Source of the DNA: JBBIQS01 sp037442205
Lineage (GTDB): Bacteria > Myxococcota > Myxococcia > Myxococcales > UBA5297
Reading direction: 5' to 3'
Assembly (NCBI GenBank): GCA_037442205.1
Contig: JBBIQS010000004.1
Span: 62,001-126,000, forward strand
Length of the DNA stretch: 64,000 bases
Of this stretch, positions 1 to 7,853 are shown piece after piece; position 1 is the stretch's first letter; each line of letters opens with the position of its first letter. The translations under genes were made by a program, and so were the position numbers. The notes under the pieces were generated by a model that ran no database searches, had not been told where the DNA came from, and saw nothing but the letters and a program-made list of their open reading frames with translations.

Positions 1-1853
1 GCAGCTCTGCGTCGGCGTTGCCCAGCAGCCCCAGCTTGGCCTTCTCGTCGCGCATCTTGCGCTGCAGCAGCTTGAGCTCCTCGGCCAGCTGGTTGGCGAC
101 CTCGCGCTCCTGGCGCATCCGCTCGGCGAACTCGCGGTCGGACTCGGCGTCGGGGGTCCGCTGCTCACGGGTGTCGCCGTAGAACTTCTCCAGCGCCGCC
201 AGCAGCGCGTACAGGCTCTCGGTCTGGTAACTGAGCCGGAAGGCGCTCTGGTCCAGCTCGGTGATCCGCTCGGCCATCCGGTGCTTGCGCTCGGCCAGCT
301 CGCTCTCGCTCTTGGGCAGGTTCTTGAAGCGCTCCTCCAGCCCGGCCCGCTCCTGCTGCACCGCCGCCAGCTCGGCCTCGATCTTGGCCAGCCGCTGCGC
401 GCCGACCAACCGCTTCTCCACGCCCAGCAGGTCGGCGTCGAGCTTGGCCAGGGCGCTGTCCACCGCCTCGGCCCGGCTCAGCCCCTCCTGGAAGGTCGGG
501 AAGATATCCAGCTCGCGCTTGTCGAGCAGGTCGAGCAGCCGCCCGGCGATCTCGTTGGAGTCGGCCACCCCCTTCTTGCTGGCATCGAGGTCGCCGGTCA
601 TCCGCACCGCCTCGGCGACGTCCTTCTGCGTGGTGGCCCACTTGACGGCGATCGGCGGCAGGAAGGCCGAGATGTCGAAGGTCTTGCCCGACTCGGCGAT
701 CACCTTCTGCAGGTACTTGACCGGGTCGTCGTGGGCCTTCAGCCGGCCGTCGATGTTGTCGTAGACCTCGAGGTAGGTGTTGATGATCGAGGTGTAGGCG
801 TCGGTGGCTTCCTGGTACTTGCCCAGCTTGAGCAGCAGGTGGCCCTGGAGGATGCGGGCCTCGGGGGCAACCACCGAGTCCGGGGCGGCCAGCAGCAGCT
901 TCTCGCAGGCCTGGTTGGCCTTCTCGTACTCCTCGGGGCCCGAGTCCTTGGCCTTGCGCACGTGCGTCCAGGCGATCTCATAGAGGGCGTCGACGAAGTT
1001 GTCGGACTTGTAGTCGATCTCCTGGTAGCGATCGAGCGCCTCGGTGTACTTGCCCAGCTCGAAGAGGACCCGCCCCAGCGAGAGGTTGGCCATCTCGTGG
1101 ACCCGCTTCTCGCGCACGTCCTTGGCGGGCAGCTTGAGGACGCGCTCGAAGTACGGGATGGCGCCGGCCAGGTCGCCCTTCTGGATCGAGAGCACGCCCA
1201 GGAAGTAGAAGCTCTGCATCGCGTAGGCGCCGCCAGCCTCGGCGATGGCCTCGAACACCTCCCAGGCGCGGTCCTTGCGGTCGCGGTCGGGGATGTCGGT
1301 GCGGCGGAACAGCCATTTGGCGTAGACGTAGGCCACGTCGGCGGGCAGCGCGCCCGAGGGACCCTTGGCCTTCTCGATGTACTGGTCGATGCCGCTGAAC
1401 TCGTTGATGCGCCCGCTGATCTCCAGGTAGCGGCCCAGCGCGTCGCGGTAGTGGCTGCCGCGCTGGTTCATGTGCTCGCGGAAGTAGAGGCGGGCCCCGA
1501 GGAAGTTCTGCTCCTGGTAGAGCGACTCGGCCAGCATGTACAGCGAGTCGGGGTACTCGCGGGCCTGGCGGAAGACCGGGCTGCCGATCAGGTCGTAGAA
1601 CAGGACCGAGGCCGCCTGGTAGTTGTTGAGCAGGAACTGGATCTCGCCGTCGTTGTAGCGGCGCTTGAGCTCCTCCTCCTCGCTGGGGTCCTGGCGATAG
1701 ACGTACTGCTTCTCCACCACCTGCAGGCGGTTCTCGAGCTCGGTCAGCGAGGAGCGCAGGCGCGTCACCTCGCCGGCGGCGGCCTCGGCGCTCTGGGCCA
1801 GAGCGCTGAGCGGCAGCGAGAGCAGCAGGAGGATGGAGGCCAGGAGGCGCATC
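1..1853 (-). CDS. Exported TPR / coiled-coil protein (C-terminus outside window)
   Basis: The ATG at 1853 opens a frame with no stop down to base 1, so about 617 residues are visible and the C-terminus is missing. It starts with a signal peptide (LLLLSLPLSALA, cleavage near residue 20). A tetratricopeptide-type helical array follows at about residues 60-360 (recurring pattern such as LGKYTEALDRYQEI). From about residue 480 to the edge there is a charged, Leu/Glu-rich coiled coil. It begins 9 nt after the stop of the upstream gene, so the two are one operon. M. xanthus has exported TPR proteins of this type in its gliding (Glt/Agm/Agl) clusters, and mglBA lies 1.5 kb upstream; a gliding role is inference. 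A generic periplasmic scaffold is the alternative. Confidence 0.75.
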
Positions 1854-1862
1854 GGTCGAGCT

Positions 1863-2633
1863 CTACGGCGACTTGGTCCCCTCGGCGGGAGCGGCGGCCG
1901 GCTCGGCGGCGTGCTCGCTCTTCTTCATGGCGCCGTCGGTGGAGCGCTCCAGGTCGTAGCGGACCGCCGGGCGATCCTTGAGGTCGGCGGTGATCCCGCC
2001 CTTCTCGTAGGCCACCACCTTGACGTTGGTGATCTTGCCGCCCTCGGCGTCGAAGGTGTAGCTGGACTGCACCTTGAACTTGTAGCCCTCGAGGTAGCTG
2101 AAGATGCCGAAGCCGTGGCCGCGGAACTGCAGCTTGACCGCGATCTGGTGCTGGCCGGGGACGATGCGGCCGTTGAAGATCTCGAACTCTTCCTTCTTGT
2201 CCAGGTCGCCGTCGACGTCGACCTTGGTGTAGACCGGGGCGCCGTCCAGGGCGTAGGCCACCGACTCCAGCACGAAGGAGCTGCCCATCTCGTTGCGGTG
2301 GACCAGCACCGCCTTGGCGCCCTGGGTGACGCCGCCGCCGCCGAGCACCGACTCCTGCAGCAGCAGCAGGCGGGCCTTGGTGCGGAAGATCTTCTCCTTG
2401 AGGTCGTTGACCTGCTCCTCCATGGTCTTGACCCGGACCGAGAACTCCTCGTCGGCGCCCTGGACCCCGGTGGCTGGGGCAGAGACCTCGGTCTTGGTCT
2501 CACCGGAGGCAGGGGCGGCGGCGGTCTCGGCCGCCGGAGCGGCGGCAGGGGCAGCGGCAGGAGCCGGCGCAGGTTGCGCCCAGGCAGCCGTCGAAAAGAG
2601 CGCTGCAGCCAGGAATAGCAGTCGGGAGGCTCT
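1863..2633 (-). CDS. Exported Ala/Pro-rich protein, operon partner of the TPR gene
   Basis: About 256 residues. I chose the GTG at 2633 because it follows a GAGGA element by 7 nt and starts directly into a good signal peptide (MRASRLLFLAAALFSTAAWA). A GTG at 2657 would add 8 acidic residues. The mature protein begins with an Ala/Pro-rich linker (residues 20-55), then a short coiled-coil stretch (VKTMEEQVNDLKEKIFRTKA), then a beta-rich domain with polar strands to the C-terminus. No enzyme motif is visible. Similar proteins in myxobacteria are sometimes mislabelled dihydrolipoamide acetyltransferase because of the Ala/Pro linker; there is no lipoyl or catalytic domain here. It is probably a periplasmic partner of the TPR protein. 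Confidence 0.7.
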   Translation of the reverse strand, partial: RASRLLFLAAALFSTAAWAQPAPAPAAAPAAAPAAETAAAPASGETKTEVSAPATGVQGADEEFSVRVKTMEEQVNDLKEKIFRTKARLLLLQESVLGGGGVTQGAKAVLVHRNEMGSSFVLESVAYALDGAPVYTKVDVDGDLDKKEEFEIFNGRIVPGQHQIAVKLQFRGHGFGIFSYLEGYKFKVQSSYTFDAEGGKITNVKVVAYEKGGITADLKDRPAVRYDLERSTDGAMKKSEHAAEPAAAPAEGTKSP

Positions 2634-2728
2634 CACGTGCTCGTCCTCGTCTTCCACTGCCGGATGGCCGACGCGCGGGGACCGGGCGCGCCTCCGCCAG
2701 CCAAATCAAGCAAATAAAAATGTCGTTA

Positions 2729-2758
2729 CGTCTATCACCCGCTGAACGACCCTGTCAA
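2729..2758 (-). promoter_or_regulatory. Candidate sigma-70 promoter for the TPR operon
   Basis: On the minus strand a perfect -35 hexamer TTGACA (2758-2753) is followed after 16 bp by GATAGA (2736-2731) or after 18 bp by TAGACG (2734-2729). It lies about 100 nt upstream of the 256-residue gene in a locally AT-rich stretch. The -10 is weak. Confidence 0.45.
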
Positions 2759-2769
2759 TTTGCGAAACC

Positions 2770-2801
2770 GGCAAAAGCCCCTCTCGTTTCGGGGACTTTG
2801 G
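2770..2801 (-). terminator. Weak terminator-like hairpin after the 152-residue gene
   Basis: Read on the minus strand, CCCC and GGGG arms (2794-2791 and 2781-2778) enclose a 9-nt loop and are extended by imperfect AAAG/CTTT pairing, followed by CTTTT. It sits about 190 nt after the stop of the 152-residue gene and just upstream of the candidate promoter. With this promoter it accounts for most of the 350-nt non-coding stretch 2634-2983; I see nothing else there. Confidence 0.3.
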
Positions 2802-2983
2802 CGCGTTTTCCCTGCGCCCGAGCGCGCCCGGCGCGAGAGGCCGCCCGGCCTCATTGAGGAGAGATGCCATGGATGACCAATCCGATCAGTCGGGGGCCAC
2901 GGCATCCGAGCGACCACTGTGCCTCCCCTCTTTGACGCATTGCTCCACCAGATGGTTGCGCGGGGCCGGCGCTCTGGGGCTGG

Positions 2984-3442
2984 CTACCGGGTCAGCGGCT
3001 GCAGGTTGGCGTCGAGCAGGCCCTCGCCGCGAACCCAGATCAGCCCGTCGAGATCGCTGGCCAGGAAGTGCTCGATGGTGTCGAGCATGTCCAGGGCGTC
3101 GTCGCTCAGATCCGAGTCGTCGCCGCGCAGCAGGAAGACCTGACGCGCCGCGGCGAGCCGGTCGCGCTCGCGCGGTTTGATCGCCTCCTGGCCCAGGTCC
3201 TCTTCGACCTGCGCCAGGAGAGCCGGCGCCATCGGCTCGCGCTCGAAGCGGATCGGCGGGCGCCCGGCTTCCCAGTGCAGCTCCAGCGAGGACCACTCGG
3301 GCGCGGCGGCCTCGGCGCTCTCCGGCGGCGGAGAGAAGCGGGGCTCCTCGTCGAAGAAGGCGCCGTCGACGACCCACTGCGCCAGCTGGCGGCGGGTCAG
3401 CTTTTCCTCCGAGCGACAGAAGACACGGACCAGCAGGCTCAC
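2984..3442 (-). CDS. Uncharacterised cytoplasmic protein downstream of mglA
   Basis: 152 residues from GTG at 3442, chosen because GGGAGGGAACC precedes it at proper spacing; a TTG at 3457 lies inside that ribosome-binding region. The protein is soluble and acidic, with no signal peptide or membrane segment. It opens with a hydrophobic strand (SLLVRVFCR), has a Pro/Ala-rich acidic middle (about 40-60) and a helical C-terminal half rich in Asp/Leu. I do not recognise a family. It is separated from mglA by a strong hairpin at 3457-3494, so its transcription may be attenuated relative to mglBA. Confidence 0.6.
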   Translation of the reverse strand: MSLLVRVFCRSEEKLTRRQLAQWVVDGAFFDEEPRFSPPPESAEAAAPEWSSLELHWEAGRPPIRFEREPMAPALLAQVEEDLGQEAIKPRERDRLAAARQVFLLRGDDSDLSDDALDMLDTIEHFLASDLDGLIWVRGEGLLDANLQPLTR

Positions 3443-3456
3443 GGTTCCCTCCCGCA

Positions 3457-3494
3457 AGAGAAAGGCGCCGCAGGAGCGTTCCCGCGGCGCCGGA
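3457..3494 (-). terminator. Intrinsic terminator after mglA
   Basis: On the minus strand an 8-bp perfect GC stem (GGCGCCGC pairing with GCGGCGCC, arms 3491-3484 and 3471-3464) with a 12-nt loop is followed at once by TTTCTCTT. It begins about 20 nt after the mglA stop codon and ends next to the ribosome-binding site of the following gene, so it can end mglBA transcripts or attenuate that gene. Confidence 0.6.
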
Positions 3495-3512
3495 AAACGA
3501 AGTCGGAGCGGC

Positions 3513-4100
<588 letters not shown>

Positions 4101-4166
4101 GCGCTCGCTCACTTAAGCCCGGCGGCCGAGTGGAGGCCGGCGGGCGGTAGCCGAATCTTGGTTTGG

Positions 4167-4646
4167 CTACTCGCTGAACAGGTTGTCGATGTCCTCGTCG
4201 GTGATTTCAGCAAACGGCGAGCCGGCTCCAGGCGCCTCGACCTTCTTCAGGAGCCCTTCGAAAATCTTCGCCAACTCGTCGCTGGCCTTCTTCACCCGCA
4301 GCCGCACCAGGCCCAGCGAGGTGCGGTTGTCGAAGATCACCACCAGGATCACGCGCCCGGCGACGATCGAGATGTGCAGGTTGTCGCGCTCGCCCTCGTG
4401 GAAGAGGATCGAGAACTCCCGCTCACCGATCAGCTTGGCCAACCCGCCGGTGGCCGCGATGTTGCCGGCAGTCAGCGAGGCCAGGCTGGTGGTGTCCAGG
4501 TCCTGGGTGGCCCCGGTGGCGGCGATCAACTGACCGTTCTTGTCGACCAGGAAGACGACCTTGGAGCCGGCGTCTTTGGTGAGGCGGTCGCAAACGGCGG
4601 TGATCTGGTTGAATTCCTCTTCGTACATCACCATCTGCGGGTTCAT
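4167..4646 (-). CDS. mglB: MglB, roadblock/LC7 GTPase-activating protein of MglA
   Basis: 159 residues, the same length as Myxococcus MglB, with the same start (MYEEEF) and the same C-terminal tail (GSPFAEITDEDIDNLFSE). The roadblock/LC7 fold spans about residues 8-130, including VVFLVDKNGQLIA and the strand VILVVIFDNRTSLGLVR. MglB acts as a dimer of dimers that stimulates GTP hydrolysis by MglA and confines it to one pole. It is first in the operon, with mglA next. Confidence 0.97.
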   Translation of the reverse strand: MNPQMVMYEEEFNQITAVCDRLTKDAGSKVVFLVDKNGQLIAATGATQDLDTTSLASLTAGNIAATGGLAKLIGEREFSILFHEGERDNLHISIVAGRVILVVIFDNRTSLGLVRLRVKKASDELAKIFEGLLKKVEAPGAGSPFAEITDEDIDNLFSE

Positions 4647-4968
4647 ACCTGACGCCTCTTCCTAGAGAGCCGGGGCCACCTCGGGGGGGCCGCCCCCGCC
4701 GACGGATTCCGGTCGCCGCAATCTCTGGCAGACTGCGCAACAGCAGCGAGTTGTACTACCAGACGCCTTTTGAGGGCGCAAGCCGGATGCCGACCTGGCA
4801 CTTCCTCCACTCTGACGGCGGCCGCTGCGCCCCGGCTTTGCCCGGCCCAAGGCGACGGGAAGAACGCCCGACATCCCGGTGGCACCTCGGCCGAGCGGGG
4901 GCTGGCGCGCACCTTCCCGTCCGGCGCCGGCGCTCCCTTCCCGCCCGAGGCTCATCCAAGGGGACATC
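4647..4968. other. Divergent intergenic region mglB/nth
   Basis: 322 nt between divergent mglB and nth. It holds a GC hairpin in the mglB leader (CGGGGG at 4682-4687 with CCCCCG at 4693-4698) and the weak promoter candidate listed separately. Nothing else was recognised; open frames here lack codon character. Confidence 0.4.
4753..4781 (-). promoter_or_regulatory. Weak candidate promoter for mglBA
   Basis: On the minus strand TTGCGC (4781-4776), a 17-bp spacer and TAGTAC (4758-4753) lie about 110 nt upstream of mglB. Only half of each hexamer matches sigma-70 consensus. The same stretch holds a poor sigma-54-like GG/GC pair, which I did not accept. Confidence 0.28.
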
Positions 4969-5640
4969 TTGAGAGTCCGCGAGACCCGACGACAGCAGGC
5001 CGACCGAGCGCGGGAGATCATCGCCCGGCTGTGCGCCCGCTACCCCGAGGCCAAGATCGCGCTGCACCACAGCAATCCCTTCGAGCTGCTGGTGGCGGTG
5101 ATCCTCTCCGCCCAGTGCACCGACGTCCGGGTCAACCAGGTGACCCCTGCTCTGTTCGCCCGCTTTCCGGACCCGGAGGCGATGTCCCGGGCCGGCCAGC
5201 CGGAGGTGGAGGAGCTGATCCGCAGCTGCGGCCTGTACCGCAACAAGGCCAAGGCGCTCATCGCGGCCAGCCGGGCGCTCGTCGAGCAGTTTGGCAGCGA
5301 GGTTCCCAACCAGCGCGAGGTGCTCGCCGAGCTGCCCGGGGTCGGCAACAAGACCGCCGGAGTGGTGGCCATGCACCTGGAGGGCGATCTGGCTTTCCCA
5401 GTGGACACCCACGTCGCCCGGCTCGCCTGGCGGATGGACCTGACCCGCCACACCGACCCCGACAAGATCGAACGCGATCTCAAGGCGCTGCTGCCCCACG
5501 AGCTGTGGATGCCCGGGCATCACGCGCTCATCTTCCACGGGCGCCAGACCTGCCTGGCCCGCTCGCCGCGCTGCGAGCTGTGTCCAATCGACCCGCTCTG
5601 TCCCAAGCGCGGCGTGACTTCGGCTGCCAGGCGCCGGTGA
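4969..5640 (+). CDS. nth: Endonuclease III, DNA glycosylase/AP lyase
   Basis: Start chosen at TTG 4969, preceded by AAGGGGA; this gives 223 residues, the usual size (E. coli 211). An upstream in-frame extension to 4879 is Arg/Pro-rich and not conserved in type. Visible features: the HhH-GPD motif LPGVGNKTA with the catalytic Lys, the catalytic Asp in VDTHV, and a C-terminal [4Fe-4S] cluster motif C-X6-C-X2-C-X5-C (CLARSPRC, ELC, PIDPLC). It removes oxidised pyrimidines and cleaves abasic sites in base-excision repair. It is monocistronic by appearance; the B12 promoter lies 20 nt downstream of its stop. Confidence 0.95.
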   Translation: MRVRETRRQQADRAREIIARLCARYPEAKIALHHSNPFELLVAVILSAQCTDVRVNQVTPALFARFPDPEAMSRAGQPEVEELIRSCGLYRNKAKALIAASRALVEQFGSEVPNQREVLAELPGVGNKTAGVVAMHLEGDLAFPVDTHVARLAWRMDLTRHTDPDKIERDLKALLPHELWMPGHHALIFHGRQTCLARSPRCELCPIDPLCPKRGVTSAARRR

Positions 5641-5662
5641 TCGCTGGGCGTCCGAGGGCGGC

Positions 5663-5691
5663 TTGACTTCCCGGCGGCTGGCCCGTAGATC
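5663..5691 (+). promoter_or_regulatory. Sigma-70 type promoter of the B12 operon
   Basis: TTGACT (5663-5668), exactly 17 bp, then TAGATC (5686-5691). The expected transcript start near 5698 coincides with the 5' edge of the cobalamin riboswitch, which supports the call. Confidence 0.6.
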
Positions 5692-5697
5692 GCTGCC

Positions 5698-5893
5698 GCC
5701 GTCGGGTGCCCATCGTGGGGTAATAGGGAAGCCGGTCAGATTCCGGCGCGGTCCCGCCACTGTAGCCGGGTGCCTTTCGGCCGCCTCTTGCTGTTGACCA
5801 CTCGCGATGCGCGGGGAAGGTCGAAGAGGCGGCCTCTCGCTGCCGCGATGGTCGCGCAGCGGGGCCCGGGAGCCAGGAAACCTGCCCGGCGGC
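5698..5893 (+). ncRNA. Cobalamin riboswitch
   Basis: The conserved core is readable in order: GGTGCC-like 5' part, AATAGGGAA at 5722-5730, a P-stem with CCGG arms, GGTCCCGCCACTGTA at 5750-5764, and the B12 box AGCCAGGAAACCTGCC at 5871-5886. Between core halves there is a peripheral arm with an 11-bp perfect stem (5779-5789 with 5824-5834). It senses adenosyl- or hydroxocobalamin and represses the downstream uptake genes. It directly precedes btuB, as expected. Confidence 0.93.
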
Positions 5894-5917
5894 CAGCCCT
5901 GAAAAAGGGCCGCATTT

Positions 5918-5946
5918 CCCAACCCTCCGGAGGAGAGGGCGTTGGG
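5918..5946 (+). promoter_or_regulatory. Riboswitch expression-platform hairpin holding the btuB SD
   Basis: A ten-pair hairpin with a 2-nt bulge (CCCAA 5918-5922 with TTGGG 5942-5946; CCCTC 5923-5927 with GAGGG 5935-5939) displays GGAGGA in its 7-nt loop, six bases before the btuB ATG. This is a translational expression platform by position: loop bases could be captured by the riboswitch. No U-run follows, so it is not an intrinsic terminator. Confidence 0.5.
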
Positions 5947-5951
5947 GGCCA

Positions 5952-7853
5952 ATGCATTCCGGGATCGGTCCTTTCCGCTGGCTCGTGCCCGCGCTCGCCT
6001 TCGCCGCGCTTCCCGCGCCGGCGCTGGCCGAGGACCGTGAGCTGCCGCCGGTCACCGCCGCCGGCACCTCGGACGAGACCCCGGCCCAGCTCGCCGATCC
6101 CTCCGCCTTCGTCAGCGTGGTCCCGGCCCGCCCCGGTGAGGCGGCCACTGCCGCCGAGATGGTTTCCGCCGCTCCCGGCGTGGTGGTGCGCGATCTCGGG
6201 CTCAACCAGGCAGCGGCGGTCTCGGTCCGAGGCTCGAGCGCCGACGAGGTCCTGGTCCTGCTCGACGGGATGCCGCTCAACCCGGCGGCCGGTGGCGGCG
6301 CCGACCTGTCGACCCTGCCCGCTCCGTTCCTCTCGCGGCTGAGCGTGTCGCGCGGCGCGGTGGGGGCCCGCTACGGCGCTGGGGCCATGGGCGGGGCGGT
6401 GCTGCTGGAGACCGTCAAGCCCGCCGACGGCGAAAAGCGGCTGCACGCCGAGCTGGGCTACGGCTCCTTCAACTCCGCCGACCTCTCCGCGGGCGCCTGC
6501 GGCGGCTTCGGCCGGGTGAGCGGACTGCTGGCGGTCTTCGCCCGCAAGTCCGACGGCGACTTCCCGTATCGCTACTACGACCGGCCGCAGCTCAACCTGC
6601 CGCCCGTCGTCCTGCTGCGCGAGAACAACCAGGCCGAACGGACCGGGGCTCTGGCCAGGCTGCTGGTCTCGGGCGCCTGGAAATTCGACCTGCTGCTCGA
6701 GGCCGACGCCGGCGAGCGCGGCATCCCCGGGACAGCCCAGGCTCCAACGCCCAACCTCTTTCAGGACGACGCCCGCGGCCTGGCCGTCGCCCGCCTGTCG
6801 AGGACCTTTGGAGCGCTGGGCCTGGAGGCGCGCGCCGGCGGCAGATTCGGCCGGCTGCTGCTCGGCAATCGCGGCGAGCCGAGCGCGACTCCGCAGGACG
6901 AGCGCTACGGCTTCGGCGAGCTCTCCTTGCAGACCCTCTGGGGCCGCCACGCCCTCGAGGCGGGGACCTCGGCGGCCGGCGAATCGATCGCCAGCGCGGT
7001 GCACGGCAGCCGCGCCCGCCCGCGCTTGGCGGCCTGGGGTTCGGACGAGATCTCCCTCGGAGCGCTGTCCGTCTTGCCGGTGCTCCGTGCCGAGCGGATT
7101 GGCGACGCCTCCGGCCTCTCCCCGAAGCTGGGATTGGTGATCCGCCTGGGCGAGCTGGTGCAACTCAAGGCCAATGCCGGGCAGAGCTTCCGCGCCCCCA
7201 GCTTCGGCGAGCTCTACCTCGAGCAGGGGCTGATCCAGCCCAACCCGGACCTCAGGCCGGAGCAGGCCAGTTTCGCGGATTTCGGCGCGGTGGCGAGGCT
7301 GGGACCAGTGACCGCCACCGCCTCCGGCTTCTACTCCCGCTACCAGGACCTGATCCTCTACGAGCTCTATCCGGGGATGCGGCTCAAGCCCTTCAACTTC
7401 GGGCAGGCCCAGGTCTACGGCGGCGAGTTCGACGCCGGGGCGCGGCTGGGCCTCCTCTCGCTGGCCGCCAGCTACACCCTCTCCTTCTCCAACAACCTGG
7501 TGCGCGACGAGCGCTTCTACGGCAACCCCCTGCCCTACCACCCCCAGCACCGCGGCCACCTGCGGCTGGGGGCGGGCGTCGAGTGGCTGGAGGGCTTCGC
7601 CGAGCTCGATGCCCAGGGCGCCCAGTTTACCAACCGCACCAACACCGTGACCCTGCCGGCGCGGGCGCGCCTCAACCTGGGTGCCGCCTGGCTCATCCAG
7701 CGCAGCAGCGGGCTGTGGCTGTCGGCAGGGGTCAAGAACGTCTTCGATTCAAGCGACGAAGACCTGTACGGCTATCCGCTCCCGGGCCGCGCGCTCTACG
7801 CGAGCCTGAGGGTGGACTGGTCCGATTCCCCAACCACGAGGAGTAGTCCATGA
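5952..7853 (+). CDS. btuB: TonB-dependent outer-membrane B12 receptor (BtuB)
   Basis: 633 residues. Signal peptide ends at about residue 25 (ALPAPALA), followed by a TonB-box-like ELPPVTAAG. The plug domain covers about 40-155, with VSVRGSSADEVLVLLDGMP and ARYGAGAMGGAVLLET; the rest is a 22-strand-type barrel with TonB-receptor motif NLGAAWLIQ and AGVKNVF near the end. It imports cobalamin across the outer membrane using TonB energy. The assignment to B12 rests on the riboswitch just upstream and on btuF/btuC downstream. The C-terminus extends about 10 residues past the last barrel strand. It overlaps the next gene by 4 nt (ATGA). Confidence 0.93.
   Translation: MHSGIGPFRWLVPALAFAALPAPALAEDRELPPVTAAGTSDETPAQLADPSAFVSVVPARPGEAATAAEMVSAAPGVVVRDLGLNQAAAVSVRGSSADEVLVLLDGMPLNPAAGGGADLSTLPAPFLSRLSVSRGAVGARYGAGAMGGAVLLETVKPADGEKRLHAELGYGSFNSADLSAGACGGFGRVSGLLAVFARKSDGDFPYRYYDRPQLNLPPVVLLRENNQAERTGALARLLVSGAWKFDLLLEADAGERGIPGTAQAPTPNLFQDDARGLAVARLSRTFGALGLEARAGGRFGRLLLGNRGEPSATPQDERYGFGELSLQTLWGRHALEAGTSAAGESIASAVHGSRARPRLAAWGSDEISLGALSVLPVLRAERIGDASGLSPKLGLVIRLGELVQLKANAGQSFRAPSFGELYLEQGLIQPNPDLRPEQASFADFGAVARLGPVTATASGFYSRYQDLILYELYPGMRLKPFNFGQAQVYGGEFDAGARLGLLSLAASYTLSFSNNLVRDERFYGNPLPYHPQHRGHLRLGAGVEWLEGFAELDAQGAQFTNRTNTVTLPARARLNLGAAWLIQRSSGLWLSAGVKNVFDSSDEDLYGYPLPGRALYASLRVDWSDSPTTRSSP

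Noticed and set aside
281..1981. 566-residue plus-strand open frame
   Set aside because: It is antisense to the TPR operon, has long Leu/Gly/Val runs typical of reverse-frame high-GC translation, and has no domain or ribosome site.
4760..4800. Sigma-54-like element upstream of mglB
   Set aside because: GG and GC have the right spacing but three of the other consensus positions fail, so it is not better than chance.
4879..4968. N-terminal extension of endonuclease III
   Set aside because: Arg/Pro-rich, absent from the family, and TTG 4969 has a ribosome site.
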